This document shows, piece by piece, positions 1 through 9,596 of a stretch of DNA of 64,000 bases; position 1 is the first letter of the stretch; every line of letters starts with the position of its first letter. The notes below the pieces were generated by a model that was not told the origin of the DNA, ran no database searches, and saw only the letters and a program-made list of their open reading frames with translations. The translations under genes were made by a program, and so were the position numbers. The stretch is taken from contig NZ_VUAZ01000007.1 in NCBI RefSeq assembly GCF_009296165.1, forward strand, positions 21,243 through 85,242, read 5' to 3'. This stretch comes from Pseudomonas kitaguniensis. GTDB lineage: Bacteria > Pseudomonadota > Gammaproteobacteria > Pseudomonadales > Pseudomonadaceae.

Positions 1-379
1 CGACAACCTCGAAGCCTTGCACATGGATGACGAAAACACCCATGGCAGCGTCGATTACATCCTCAGCAAAGTGCCGTTGCAGTTTAAATCCCTCAACTAC
101 ATCCGCGGTCGCAGCTTCCAGCAAAGCCTGATTTTGATCGATGAATGCCAGAACCTGACACCGCACCAGATGAAAACCATCATCACGCGTGCCGGCGCCG
201 GTTCCAAAGTGGTGTGCCTGGGCAACCTGGCGCAAATCGACACCCCTTACCTGTCCGCGACCAGCTCCGGGCTTACGTACCTGACGGAACGCTTCAAAGA
301 CTTCCCGAACGGCGTGCACATTGCGCTGCAAGGGGTTCCTCGTTCGATTCTGGCTGAATACGCCGAGTCTCACTTGTAA
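1..379 (+). CDS. PhoH-family ATPase, C-terminal part (5' end outside window)
   Basis: The open frame enters from the left edge (codons in phase from base 2) and stops at 377-379, so only the last 126 or so residues are present. The visible part has the Walker B-like stretch LILIDECQN followed by TPHQMKTIITRAG and VVCLGNLAQID, typical of the PhoH ATPase domain. The long form of this family in Pseudomonas joins an N-terminal PIN nuclease domain to PhoH, but that half is not in the window, so the subtype is inferred. Cytosolic NTPase, probably RNA-linked; its precise cellular role is not settled. A REP pair follows its stop. Confidence 0.85.
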   Translation, partial: DNLEALHMDDENTHGSVDYILSKVPLQFKSLNYIRGRSFQQSLILIDECQNLTPHQMKTIITRAGAGSKVVCLGNLAQIDTPYLSATSSGLTYLTERFKDFPNGVHIALQGVPRSILAEYAESHL

Positions 380-389
380 GCGCAATGGG

Positions 390-480
390 TGTAGGAGGGG
401 GCTTGCTCCCGATGGCGGTGGCACGTTCAACGGCTCTGTTGACGGGCTGACCGCTATCGGGAGCAAGCCCCCTCCCACAT
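390..480. repeat. REP inverted pair
   Basis: Two REP units in opposite orientation (391-416 and 454-480). Each carries a GGGGCTTGCTCCC-type core that can fold back, and together they form a long imperfect palindrome. They lie between the phoH-like stop and moaC. The same family recurs at 36979, 51363, 54404 and 63921. Confidence 0.9.
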
Positions 481-529
481 TTATTGTGTGTTGGGTTTAC
501 AATCGGTGCTCCTGATCAGGAGTATTGCT

Positions 530-1003
530 GTGCTGACTCATCTCGATTCCCAAGGTCGCGCCCATATGGTCGACGTCACTGACAAAGCCGTGACGTTCCG
601 TGAGGCCGTGGCCGAAGCGCGGGTGCGCATGCTGCCCGACACCCTGAAAATGATTGTCGACGGCGCCCATCCCAAGGGCGACGTGTTTGCCGTGGCGCGT
701 ATTGCCGGGATTCAGGCGGCTAAAAAAACCAGTGATCTGATCCCGCTGTGCCACCCGCTGATGCTCACCGGGGTCAAGGTTGAGCTGCGCGCCGAGGGCG
801 TCGACGCGGTGCATATCCTGGCGCGCTGCAAACTCAGCGGCCAAACCGGTGTGGAGATGGAGGCACTCACCGCCGCCAGCGTCGCGGCGCTGACGATCTA
901 CGACATGTGCAAGGCGGTGGACCGTGGCATGACTATCGAAAGTATTCGCCTGCTGGAAAAACTCGGCGGTAAAAGTGGGCACTTCAAGGCGGATCAAGCA
1001 TGA
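530..1003 (+). CDS. moaC: Cyclic pyranopterin monophosphate synthase MoaC
   Basis: MoaC acts with MoaA in converting GTP to cyclic pyranopterin monophosphate, the first step of molybdenum cofactor synthesis (cytosol). At 157 residues it has the family length. It shows the conserved [28 protein letters not shown] block and the [11 protein letters not shown] and [11 protein letters not shown] segments. I chose the GTG at 530 because AGGAG at 518-522 sits seven bases upstream and the N-terminus [16 protein letters not shown] is the usual one; an in-frame ATG at 488 would add an unlikely leader. It overlaps moaD by four bases. moaA and moaB are not in the window. Confidence 0.95.
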   Translation: MLTHLDSQGRAHMVDVTDKAVTFREAVAEARVRMLPDTLKMIVDGAHPKGDVFAVARIAGIQAAKKTSDLIPLCHPLMLTGVKVELRAEGVDAVHILARCKLSGQTGVEMEALTAASVAALTIYDMCKAVDRGMTIESIRLLEKLGGKSGHFKADQA

Positions 1004-1242
1004 GCATCAACGTATTGTTTTTTGCGCGCTACGCCGAAGCGGTGGGCTTGGATTCACTGGAAGTCGAAGGCGACTTCGCGACAGTCGACGCGGTGCGCCT
1101 GGCGCTGGCCGGTGACCCCGGCTTTGAAGTGCTCAACGAGACGAGCCTGATGTGCGCGCGCAACCAGGAGTTGTGCGGCCTCGACGAGCCGTTGCAAGCC
1201 GGTGATGAAGTGGCGTTTTTCCCGCCTGTGACCGGAGGCTGA
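1000..1242 (+). CDS. moaD: Molybdopterin synthase sulfur-carrier subunit MoaD
   Basis: Small ubiquitin-like sulfur carrier of molybdopterin synthase (80 residues). The C-terminus [10 protein letters not shown] ends in the Gly-Gly that is adenylated and thiocarboxylated before sulfur transfer to precursor Z on MoaE. Its ATG overlaps the moaC stop (ATGA), which indicates translational coupling. moaE follows after two bases, as expected for two subunits of one complex. Confidence 0.95.
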   Translation: MSINVLFFARYAEAVGLDSLEVEGDFATVDAVRLALAGDPGFEVLNETSLMCARNQELCGLDEPLQAGDEVAFFPPVTGG

Positions 1243-1244
1243 CC

Positions 1245-1694
1245 ATGGCCATTCGGGTGCAGGCCGAAGCGTTTGATCCCGGTGCCGAGCTGAATGCCAT
1301 GCACGCAGCCAATGTTGGCGTGGGCGCGGTGGTGAGTTTTGTCGGTTATGTGCGCGACTTCAATGACGGCCACGAGGTGTCGGGGATGTTCCTTGAGCAC
1401 TATCCCGGCATGACCGAAAAAGCCCTGGCCAAAATTGCCGTGGAAGCCCGGCAACGCTGGCCGCTGCTCAAGCTGAACGTGCTGCACCGTATTGGCGCGC
1501 TGGAGCCGGGCGAGCCCATCGTCTTCGTCGCCGCCGCCAGCGCGCATCGCCAGGCCGCGTTTGATGCCTGCGCGTTTGTGATGGACTACTTGAAGACCCG
1601 CGCGCCGTTCTGGAAGAAAGAAAACACCCCGCAAGGCCCGCATTGGGTTGAAGGGCGAGGCAGCGATCACGCTGCGGCAGACCGCTGGAAGTAA
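1245..1694 (+). CDS. moaE: Molybdopterin synthase catalytic subunit MoaE
   Basis: Catalytic subunit that inserts two dithiolene sulfurs into cyclic pyranopterin monophosphate with MoaD as donor. The 149-residue protein contains GAVVSFVGYVRDFNDGHEV, LEHYPGMTEKAL, the HRIGALEPGE segment and the C-terminal KTRAPFWKKE stretch, whose lysines lie in the family active site. Last gene of moaCDE. A REP pair separates it from the convergent rhlB. Confidence 0.95.
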   Translation: MAIRVQAEAFDPGAELNAMHAANVGVGAVVSFVGYVRDFNDGHEVSGMFLEHYPGMTEKALAKIAVEARQRWPLLKLNVLHRIGALEPGEPIVFVAAASAHRQAAFDACAFVMDYLKTRAPFWKKENTPQGPHWVEGRGSDHAAADRWK

Positions 1695-1724
1695 ACACCT
1701 GACTAAAGGTGTATGGAGATCCAA

Positions 1725-1815
1725 ATGTGGGAGCGGGCTTGCTCGCGAATGCGGTGTAACAGTCAGTACATCTTTAACTGACAGACCGCATTCGCGAGCA
1801 AGCCCGCTCCCACAT
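1725..1815. repeat. REP inverted pair, second sequence class
   Basis: Inverted pair with core GGGAGCGGGCTTGCTCGCG, mirrored near 1815. It differs from the GGGAGGGGGCTTGCTCCC class at 390 by compensating changes in both stem arms. It sits between the convergent 3' ends of moaE and rhlB and could act as a bidirectional transcript boundary. Confidence 0.88.
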
Positions 1816-1836
1816 TGTTTAACCGCATTTCAGCCT

Positions 1837-3300
1837 TTAAGGGCGTTTGCGCTCTACCGCTCGCAGCAAATGCGTCGACGGCGTTTCACAGCTGATCTTG
1901 CGCCCCAGCAGCGTCTCGATAGACGGCAACTGATACGAGTCATCTTCGCCGGCAAAGCTGATCGACACACCCGCAGCGCCTGCACGCCCGGTGCGGCCGA
2001 TGCGGTGCACGTAGTCATCCGGCACTTCCGGCAGGGTGAAGTTGATCACGTGGCTGATGCCGTCGATGTGAATACCACGGCCAGCCACGTCAGTGGCGAC
2101 CAGCACGCGAATCTTGCCTTCGCGAAAGCCTTCCAGCGTCTTGATGCGTTTGTGCTGCGGCACGTCGCCGGACAACTGCGCGGCGTTGACGCCATCACGC
2201 ACCAGGCGTTCTTCAATGCGGCGCACTTCGTCCTTGCGGTTGGCAAAGACCATCACGCGTTCCCAGCCGTTGTCGGTGATCAGGTTGTAGAGCAGCTTGT
2301 ACTTGTCGGCGCCGGCCACCGCGTAGATGTGCTGTTCGACGTTTTCACTGGCGACGTTCAGCGCTTCGATCTCGACGATGGACGGGTCGGTGGTCCATTG
2401 CTTGGCGAGGTTCATCACGTCTTCGGTAAAGGTCGCGGAGAACAGCAGCGTCTGGCGCTCGTCTTTCGGCGGGGTCTGGCGAATGATCTGACGCACTTGC
2501 GGGATGAAACCCATGTCGAGCATGCGGTCGGCTTCGTCCAGCACCATCACTTCGACCATGTCCAGGTGCACGTCGCCACGCTGGTTGAAGTCGAGCAGAC
2601 GGCCAGGCGTTGCCACCAAAATGTCGCAATGGCGGGCTTCAAGGTGCTTGAGCTGCTTGTCGAAGTCCATGCCGCCGACGAACGTCATGACGTTGAGGCC
2701 GGTGTACTTGGTCAGGTCGGCGGCGTCTTTGGCGATCTGCACCACCAGCTCGCGGGTCGGGGCGATGATCAGCGCGCGCGGCTCACCCATGTAGCGTTCT
2801 TTGGGCGGCGGGGTTTGCAGCAGTTGGGTGATGATCGAAATCAGGAACGCGGCGGTCTTGCCGGTGCCGGTTTGGGCGCGGCCGATGGCGTCTTTACCTG
2901 CCAGCGTAAAGCCCAGCACTTGCGCCTGAATCGGCGTGCAGTAGGGGAAGCCGAGGTCCTGGATGGCGTGCATCAGTTCCGGGGCCAGTTTGAAGTCATG
3001 GAAGCGGGTTTTGCCTTCCAGCGGCTCGACGGCGAAGTCTTCGAGCTTCCACGCGGCCACGGGCGGTTTGGGTGCAGGCTCGCGACGCGGTGCCTTTGGC
3101 TGGGTAACTGGCGCGGCCTGTACCGGTTTTGCCTGTTCCGGCGCTGTCACCGGTGGTTTTTTCGGCGAGGCGGCACGCGCGGTCCGGTCGGGCTGATTAC
3201 CGTCATTGCGGTTGCCGGGCATTGGGACAGGAGCACTGGGAACAGGCGCGAGCGGCTCAGCCTCGCTTTTGCCGAACATTTTCTTGAGTGCTTTGAGCAC
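1837..3300 (-). CDS. rhlB: ATP-dependent RNA helicase RhlB (DEAD-box)
   Basis: 487-residue DEAD-box helicase. After a Pro/Ala-rich, low-complexity N-terminal extension of about 85 residues come the Q motif region (about 118-125), AQTGTGKT (142-149), PTREL (181-185), TPGRLL (231-236), DEAD (255-258), SAT (288-290), [10 protein letters not shown] (401-410) and HRIGRTGR (432-439). It unwinds structured RNA in mRNA decay. In E. coli RhlB works in the RNase E degradosome; partner binding here is inferred. The Pro/Ala-rich tail is a Pseudomonas feature and may be flexible. Single gene; the ATG at 3300 matches the family start [10 protein letters not shown]. Confidence 0.93.
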   Translation of the reverse strand: MLKALKKMFGKSEAEPLAPVPSAPVPMPGNRNDGNQPDRTARAASPKKPPVTAPEQAKPVQAAPVTQPKAPRREPAPKPPVAAWKLEDFAVEPLEGKTRFHDFKLAPELMHAIQDLGFPYCTPIQAQVLGFTLAGKDAIGRAQTGTGKTAAFLISIITQLLQTPPPKERYMGEPRALIIAPTRELVVQIAKDAADLTKYTGLNVMTFVGGMDFDKQLKHLEARHCDILVATPGRLLDFNQRGDVHLDMVEVMVLDEADRMLDMGFIPQVRQIIRQTPPKDERQTLLFSATFTEDVMNLAKQWTTDPSIVEIEALNVASENVEQHIYAVAGADKYKLLYNLITDNGWERVMVFANRKDEVRRIEERLVRDGVNAAQLSGDVPQHKRIKTLEGFREGKIRVLVATDVAGRGIHIDGISHVINFTLPEVPDDYVHRIGRTGRAGAAGVSISFAGEDDSYQLPSIETLLGRKISCETPSTHLLRAVERKRP

Positions 3301-3402
3301 GGTGATCTCATTGTTTGGTTAAGGAATGTACGCCGGCCAGTGTAATGCAAGAATCGGGCGCGGCGTAGTGCGTTGGTCACACGGCTACATAATGTATGGA
3401 TT

Positions 3403-4185
<783 letters not shown>

Positions 4186-4194
4186 TCAGCACTC

Positions 4195-4210
4195 TGGTAC
4201 GGGGCTTGCT
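4195..4210 (+). promoter_or_regulatory. Sigma-54 (RpoN) promoter of aapJQMP
   Basis: TGGTACGGGGCTTGCT fits the sigma-54 consensus TGGYACR-N4-TTGCW at every specified position: GG at 4196-4197 (-24) and GC at 4208-4209 (-12). The transcription start should fall near 4221. This predicts nitrogen-responsive control of amino-acid uptake through NtrC and RpoN. Confidence 0.85.
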
Positions 4211-4405
4211 ATGTGTAGGACGATGTCAGAACTGTCTGATGACGGTAACACTATCAGTGACTGCCGTTTATGGGATAGCCACTGTAATTACTGCGACGAC
4301 TTCATGCCGCTTGACCCTAAAAAAAGCCAACACGGGTCGATACCGCCTCATAAGGGTGCGCTGGGGTTCGAGCTTCGACACAACAAGAGCAAATTGGAGG
4401 TTTGA

Positions 4406-5437
4406 ATGAAGGTATTGAAATCCACCCTGGCCATCGTTACTGCGGCCGCCGTACTGGGTGTCAGTGGTTTTGCCCAAGCTGGCGCTACCCTTGACGCCGT
4501 GCAGAAGAAAGGCTTTGTGCAATGTGGCGTGAGTGACGGCCTGCCGGGTTTCTCGGTACCGGATGCCAGCGGCAAGATCCTCGGGATCGATGCTGACGTT
4601 TGCCGTGCCGTAGCTGCCGCCGTATTCGGTGACGCGACCAAGGTAAAATTCAGCCAGTTGAACGCCAAGGAGCGTTTCACCGCGCTTCAGTCCGGCGAAG
4701 TCGACATCCTGTCGCGTAACACCACCATGACCAGCTCTCGCGATGCGGGCATGGGCCTGAAATTCCCGGGCTTCATTACTTATTACGACGGCATCGGCTT
4801 CCTGGTTAACAACAAGCTGGGCGTCAAAAGTGCCAAGGAACTGGACGGTGCAACCATCTGCATCCAGGCCGGTACCACCACTGAGCTGAACGTTTCCGAC
4901 TACTTCCGTGGCAACAACCTGAAGTACACCCCGATCACGTTCGACACCTCCGACGAAAGCGCCAAGTCGCTGGAATCCGGTCGTTGCGACGTGCTGACCT
5001 CCGACAAGTCCCAACTGTTTGCCCAGCGCAGCAAGTTGGCCTCGCCGAAGGACTACGTGGTTCTGCCGGAAACCATTTCCAAAGAACCTTTGGGCCCGGT
5101 CGTGCGTAACGGCGACGACGAGTGGCTGGCCATCGTGCGCTGGGTTGGCTACGCCATGCTCAACGCCGAAGAAGCCGGTATCACCTCGAAAAACGTTGAA
5201 GCTGAAGCCAAGTCCACCAAGAACCCGGACGTTGCTCGTCTGCTCGGTGCTGACGGCGAATACGGCAAAGACCTGAAAGTGAAAAAAGATTGGGTTGTAC
5301 AGATCGTCAAGCAAGTCGGTAACTACGGTGAAGTGTTCGAGCGCAACCTGGGCAAGAGCACCCCGCTGGAAATCGACCGTGGCCTGAACGCACTGTGGAA
5401 CAACGGCGGCATTCAATACGCACCACCTGTACGCTGA
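4406..5437 (+). CDS. aapJ: General L-amino-acid ABC transporter, periplasmic binding protein AapJ
   Basis: Periplasmic receptor for L-amino acids feeding the AapQM permease. 343 residues with a clear signal peptide (MKVLKSTLAI to about residue 27, cleavage after GFAQA) and a family 3 solute-binding fold: VQCGVSDGLPGFSVPD, ILGIDADVCRAVAAAVFGD, LQSGEVDILSRNTTMTSSRD and CIQAGTTTELNVSDYF. TTGGAGG lies just upstream of the ATG. First gene of aapJQMP, downstream of the sigma-54 promoter; 72 bases separate it from aapQ. Confidence 0.94.
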   Translation: MKVLKSTLAIVTAAAVLGVSGFAQAGATLDAVQKKGFVQCGVSDGLPGFSVPDASGKILGIDADVCRAVAAAVFGDATKVKFSQLNAKERFTALQSGEVDILSRNTTMTSSRDAGMGLKFPGFITYYDGIGFLVNNKLGVKSAKELDGATICIQAGTTTELNVSDYFRGNNLKYTPITFDTSDESAKSLESGRCDVLTSDKSQLFAQRSKLASPKDYVVLPETISKEPLGPVVRNGDDEWLAIVRWVGYAMLNAEEAGITSKNVEAEAKSTKNPDVARLLGADGEYGKDLKVKKDWVVQIVKQVGNYGEVFERNLGKSTPLEIDRGLNALWNNGGIQYAPPVR

Positions 5438-5509
5438 TCGCTGATGGTTCAATCACCCGGTGGGCCAACCACCGGGTGATGTTCTGTTCCATTATTTCCG
5501 GGGCACTTC

Positions 5510-6691
5510 ATGCAAAAACAAATCGGCGCACCAAAGCAGAAGCTCAGCTTCAGCGATCCCAAAGTGCGTGCGTGGCTCTTCCAGATCATCACCATTGTGG
5601 CGGTGATCTCGCTGGGCTGGTACCTCTTCGACAACACCCAGACCAACCTTCAACACCGGGGCATTACCTCGGGTTTCGACTTTCTTGAACGCAGTGCCGG
5701 GTTTGGCATCGCGCAACATTTGATCGACTACACCGAATCGGACAGCTACGCCCGGGTCTTTCTGATCGGGCTGCTCAACACCTTGCTGGTGACGGTGATC
5801 GGCGTCGTCCTGGCGACGCTTCTCGGGTTCATCATCGGCGTGGCGCGCCTGTCGCCGAACTGGATGATCAACAAGCTGGCGACCGTGTATGTGGAAGTTT
5901 TCCGCAACATTCCGCCCTTGCTGCAAATCCTGTTCTGGTACTTTGCCGTGTTCCTGACCATGCCGGGGCCGCGCAACAGCCATAACTTCGGCGACACCTT
6001 CTTTGTCAGCAGCCGCGGCCTGAACATGCCGGCAGCGCTCGCCGCTGACGGGTTTTGGCCGTTTGTGGTCAGCGTGGTGGTGGCGATTATCGCGATCGTG
6101 CTGATGACCCGCTGGGCCAATAAACGCTTTGAAGCGACGGGCGTACCGTTCCACAAATTCTGGGCGGGCCTTGCGCTGCTGGTGGTTATCCCGGCGCTGT
6201 GCGCGTTGATTTTCGGCGCGCCGCTGCACTGGGAAATGCCCAGGCTTGCGGGCTTCAACTTCGTCGGCGGCTGGGTACTGATCCCTGAACTGTTGGCGCT
6301 GACCCTGGCGCTTACCGTTTACACGGCAGCGTTTATTGCCGAGATCGTGCGGTCGGGCATCAAGTCGGTCAGCCACGGCCAAACCGAAGCGGCGCGCTCC
6401 CTCGGCTTGCGCCCTGGGCCAACGCTGCGCAAGGTGATCATCCCGCAAGCGTTGCGGGTGATCATTCCGCCGCTGACCAGCCAATACCTCAACCTGGCGA
6501 AAAACTCGTCGTTGGCCGCCGGTATCGGTTACCCGGAAATGGTTTCGCTGTTTGCCGGCACGGTGCTCAACCAGACCGGCCAGGCCATCGAAGTCATTGC
6601 CATCACCATGAGCGTGTACCTGGCGATCAGCATCAGCATTTCCCTGCTGATGAACTGGTACAACAAGCGCATTGCGCTGATCGAGCGGTGA
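5510..6691 (+). CDS. aapQ: General L-amino-acid ABC transporter permease AapQ
   Basis: Inner-membrane permease subunit, 393 residues, with an N-terminal membrane segment (about 22-42), a long periplasmic loop, then the transport core. The binding-protein-dependent permease signature is visible near residue 295 as GQTEAARSLGLRPGPTLRKV, the loop that docks on the ATPase. Pairs with AapM to form the channel. The stop is followed within ten bases by aapM. Confidence 0.94.
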   Translation: MQKQIGAPKQKLSFSDPKVRAWLFQIITIVAVISLGWYLFDNTQTNLQHRGITSGFDFLERSAGFGIAQHLIDYTESDSYARVFLIGLLNTLLVTVIGVVLATLLGFIIGVARLSPNWMINKLATVYVEVFRNIPPLLQILFWYFAVFLTMPGPRNSHNFGDTFFVSSRGLNMPAALAADGFWPFVVSVVVAIIAIVLMTRWANKRFEATGVPFHKFWAGLALLVVIPALCALIFGAPLHWEMPRLAGFNFVGGWVLIPELLALTLALTVYTAAFIAEIVRSGIKSVSHGQTEAARSLGLRPGPTLRKVIIPQALRVIIPPLTSQYLNLAKNSSLAAGIGYPEMVSLFAGTVLNQTGQAIEVIAITMSVYLAISISISLLMNWYNKRIALIER

Positions 6692-6701
6692 GGAAACGCC
6701 C

Positions 6702-7798
6702 ATGAGTACGCATTCTTTCAAACCTGACATGCCGCCGCCGAACAAAGTCTTCGGGCCGGTGGCATGGATGCGCGCCAACTTGTTTTCGAGTTGGCTCAAT
6801 ACCCTGCTGACATTGCTGGCCTTCTACCTGATCTACCTGGTGGTGCCGCCGATTTTGCATTGGGCGATTCTGGACGCTAACTGGGTCGGCACACGCGCGC
6901 AGACTGCACCAAAGAGGGCGCCTGCTGGGTGTTTATCCAACAGCGCTTCGGGCAGTTCATGTACGGCTACTACCCCGGCGACCTGCGCTGGCGTGTGGAC
7001 CTGACCGTGTGGCTGGCGATTATTGGCGTGGCGCCGTTGTTCATCTCGCGTTTTCAACGCAAGGCGGTCTACGGCCTGAGCTTTCTGGTGCTGTACCCGA
7101 TCATTGCCTACTTCCTGTTGCATGGCGGGATCTTCGGCCTGACCAACGTGGCCACCAGCCAATGGGGCGGCTTGATGCTGACCCTGGTGATCGCCACGGT
7201 CGGCATCGCCGGCGCCTTGCCACTGGGCATCGTGCTGGCGTTGGGGCGGCGTTCGAACATGCCGGCGATTCGGGTGGTCTGCGTGACCTTCATCGAATTC
7301 TGGCGCGGCGTACCGTTGATCACCGTGCTGTTCATGTCTTCGGTGATGCTGCCGCTGTTCCTGCCGGAAGGCATGGGCATCGACAAGCTGCTGCGGGCGT
7401 TGATCGGCGTGATCCTGTTCCAGTCGGCTTACGTGGCCGAAGTGGTGCGCGGTGGCTTGCAAGCGATTCCCAAGGGGCAGTACGAAGCGGCCGCAGCGAT
7501 GGGCCTGGGTTACTGGCGCAGCATGGGCCTGGTGATCCTGCCGCAAGCCCTGAAGATGGTGATTCCGGGCATCGTCAACACGTTTATTGCGCTGTTCAAG
7601 GACACCAGCCTGGTGATCATCATCGGCCTGTTCGACCTGCTCAACAGCGTTAAACAAGCCGCCGCCGACCCGAAATGGTTGGGCATGGCCACTGAAGGCT
7701 ACGTGTTCGCCGCCCTGGTGTTCTGGATTTTCTGTTTTGGTATGTCGCGCTATTCCATTCATTTGGAACACAAGCTCGACACAGGCCACAAGCGTTAG
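6702..7798 (+). pseudogene. aapM: General L-amino-acid ABC transporter permease AapM, frameshifted
   Basis: Second permease subunit of the Aap transporter, broken here by a one-base deletion. The first frame starts at ATG 6702 (MSTHSFKPDMPPPNKVFGPV) and is normal until NWVGT near 6893. The continuation ([19 protein letters not shown] and on) lies in the next frame and runs to 7798. Restoring one base, most simply a C making ACC-ACG near 6893, gives a 365-residue protein, the normal length. The permease signature region ([18 protein letters not shown]) is intact in the second part. Upstream and downstream genes and the promoter look healthy, so this may be a homopolymer sequencing error or a very recent lesion. 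Confidence 0.88.
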
Positions 7799-7809
7799 GA
7801 GTTGATGTT

Positions 7810-8574
7810 ATGAGCGAAGCGATCAAACAGCCTGTGAGCCCTGAAGGCATTATCCAGATGCAGGGCGTCAACAAATGGTACGGCCAGTTCCACGTGTTGA
7901 AAGACATCAACCTCAACGTCAAGCAGGGCGAGCGTATCGTGCTGTGCGGCCCGTCGGGTTCGGGCAAGTCCACCACCATCCGCTGCCTCAACCGTTTGGA
8001 GGAGCACCAGCAAGGCCGCATCGTGGTCGATGGCGTGGAGCTGACCAACGACCTCAAGCAGATCGAAGCGATCCGCCGTGAAGTCGGCATGGTGTTCCAG
8101 CACTTCAACCTGTTCCCGCACCTGACCATCCTGCAGAACTGCACGCTGGCGCCGATGTGGGTGCGCAAGATGCCCAAGCGCAAGGCCGAAGAAATCGCCA
8201 TGCACTACCTGGAGCGCGTGCGCATTCCAGAACAGGCGCACAAGTTTCCGGGGCAACTGTCCGGCGGCCAGCAACAGCGTGTGGCCATCGCTCGCGCGCT
8301 GTGCATGAAGCCGAAAATCATGCTGTTCGATGAACCGACCTCGGCGCTCGACCCTGAAATGGTCAAGGAAGTACTCGACACCATGATCGGCCTGGCCGAA
8401 GACGGCATGACCATGTTGTGCGTGACCCACGAAATGGGCTTCGCCCGCACCGTGGCCAACCGCGTGATCTTCATGGACAAAGGCGAAATCGTTGAGCAGG
8501 CGGCGCCGAATGACTTCTTCGACAACCCGCAGAACGATCGGACCAAGCTGTTCTTGAGCCAGATTCTGCATTGA
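7810..8574 (+). CDS. aapP: General L-amino-acid ABC transporter ATP-binding protein AapP
   Basis: 254-residue ATPase that powers Aap uptake at the inner face of the membrane. Walker [10 protein letters not shown] at 47-55, Q-loop VFQHFN near 95-100, ABC signature LSGGQ at 150-154, Walker B MLFDEP at 171-176 and the switch histidine in CVTHEMGFA. Last gene of aapJQMP, 11 bases after aapM. A strong intrinsic terminator follows at 8595. Confidence 0.95.
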   Translation: MSEAIKQPVSPEGIIQMQGVNKWYGQFHVLKDINLNVKQGERIVLCGPSGSGKSTTIRCLNRLEEHQQGRIVVDGVELTNDLKQIEAIRREVGMVFQHFNLFPHLTILQNCTLAPMWVRKMPKRKAEEIAMHYLERVRIPEQAHKFPGQLSGGQQQRVAIARALCMKPKIMLFDEPTSALDPEMVKEVLDTMIGLAEDGMTMLCVTHEMGFARTVANRVIFMDKGEIVEQAAPNDFFDNPQNDRTKLFLSQILH

Positions 8575-8594
8575 TCGATAAGTGATGCCTGAAC

Positions 8595-8626
8595 ATAAAC
8601 CCGGCCGTGTGCCGGGTTTATTTTTG
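8595..8626 (+). terminator. Intrinsic terminator of the aap operon
   Basis: Perfect 11-bp stem (8595-8605 with 8611-8621), five-base loop CGTGT, followed by a U-rich tract. It lies 20 bases after the aapP stop and before the convergent mqsA end. Confidence 0.88.
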
Positions 8627-8637
8627 CCTGTTGTTTT

Positions 8638-9129
8638 TTAGGCGGACGCTTGAGTTGCCAGCGGTTGAGCGTCTTTTGCACTGAGCAATTGATTGAGGTC
8701 TTCGCCGGCCTTGAGGGCTTCTATCTCGGCCAGTAAGTGCGGGTGTTTATCCAGTAGGCGCATCAGCGTGAGCAGTGGCTCGGGCGGGAAAATCTCGGCC
8801 CTTTCATAGCGGGAAAATGCATTGTGCCCACGGCCGATCAACAGCCTCACGGCTTGCTTTTGGGTCAACTGCAATTTTCGGCGGATGCGCTTCATTTCGG
8901 CGGCGATGATGTGCCTGGCATCAATCAATAACTGGTCACTGGCAGTGGAGTAACGTTCTGCGCTGTCGTCGTCGTAATCGAATTCGATTTCCTTGCAGGC
9001 CTGGCATTCCCACCCCGCGATGTCTGGAATAGTGCGGGTCATGCCGCGTGTGTTGATCGTGAAGGTACGCCCCTCGAAATGCTGCATTGCATCATCAGAC
9101 CCGCAGCTCACGCATTGTTGGGTTTTCAT
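8638..9129 (-). CDS. mqsA: MqsA-family antitoxin / transcriptional repressor
   Basis: Antitoxin of a type II MqsRA pair. The N-terminal zinc domain has Cys6-x2-Cys9 (CVSC) and Cys42-x2-Cys45 (CQAC). The C-terminal HTH-XRE domain (about 75-130) contains RKLQLTQKQAVRLL and the DNA-reading NAFSRYE helix. It should neutralise MqsR and repress its own operon through the palindrome at 9457. At 163 residues it is longer than the E. coli protein (131). I used the ATG at 9129 because it overlaps the mqsR stop by one base and gives the family N-terminus MKTQQCVSCG; the longer frame to 9237 runs inside mqsR. Confidence 0.9.
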   Translation of the reverse strand: MKTQQCVSCGSDDAMQHFEGRTFTINTRGMTRTIPDIAGWECQACKEIEFDYDDDSAERYSTASDQLLIDARHIIAAEMKRIRRKLQLTQKQAVRLLIGRGHNAFSRYERAEIFPPEPLLTLMRLLDKHPHLLAEIEALKAGEDLNQLLSAKDAQPLATQASA

Positions 9130-9437
9130 CAGGTGTTCTCCTTGAAGGAGATTACGGGAGGCCCACCGCCTGGGCGGTAAGTCACTTTGATGTAAATCTC
9201 CATAGCGTAAATTTTGATCAAATAGACGTCCTGCCACAGCCGGTGGTCCGAGTAGGTCGTCATTGACTTGTACAACATGCGGTTCTCAAGGGCGCAGACC
9301 ACGAATCGCATTTGGCCGAGGCTCAATTCAAGTTGTCGAGCCCCCTCACGCGCGCTTGCTGTAAATGCTCTTATGCCCAGCCTTGTGACATCTGCCTTGA
9401 TCAACGCGAGGTCGTAGTGAGGTGTGTACTTTTCCAT
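9129..9437 (-). CDS. mqsR: MqsR-family toxin (mRNA interferase)
   Basis: RelE-fold endoribonuclease; characterised family members cleave mRNA mainly at GCU sites. The 102-residue protein starts MEKYTPHYDL as family members do. It keeps the active-site segment YKSMTTYSDHRLWQDVY with Lys57, Gln69 and a C-terminal Tyr (about 82) corresponding to the catalytic Lys, Gln and Tyr of E. coli MqsR, so it looks functional. An in-frame ATG at 9455 has a better ribosome-binding site (AGAGGG), but that site lies within the operator. The start is therefore uncertain by six codons. Toxin-first gene order, as in E. coli mqsRA. Confidence 0.88.
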   Translation of the reverse strand: MEKYTPHYDLALIKADVTRLGIRAFTASAREGARQLELSLGQMRFVVCALENRMLYKSMTTYSDHRLWQDVYLIKIYAMEIYIKVTYRPGGGPPVISFKENT

Positions 9438-9456
9438 AAGACATCTGAGCTCCATG

Positions 9457-9475
9457 ATTACCCTCTGAGGGTAAT
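9457..9475. promoter_or_regulatory. MqsA operator palindrome
   Basis: ATTACCCTCTGAGGGTAAT is a perfect 9-1-9 inverted repeat directly upstream of mqsR. Its core TACCCT-N3-AGGGTA has the same layout as the E. coli MqsA site (AACCT-N3-AGGTT). It is expected to mediate autorepression of mqsRA. Confidence 0.8.
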
Positions 9476-9596
9476 TTTACCAATCGAAAATTCAGTTCCT
9501 TTCCCTGCCCAAAAACCCTAGTGCGTTGCCTTTGTAGGCAAGTCCGAATAGGCTGTGGGAAAATTCATCCCATGATTGGACGAAAGTGCGAAACCC

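Noticed and set aside
1648..3345. Plus-strand ORF of 565 codons opposite rhlB
   Set aside because: It runs across a REP pair and the whole of rhlB; the sequence is a reverse-complement artefact.
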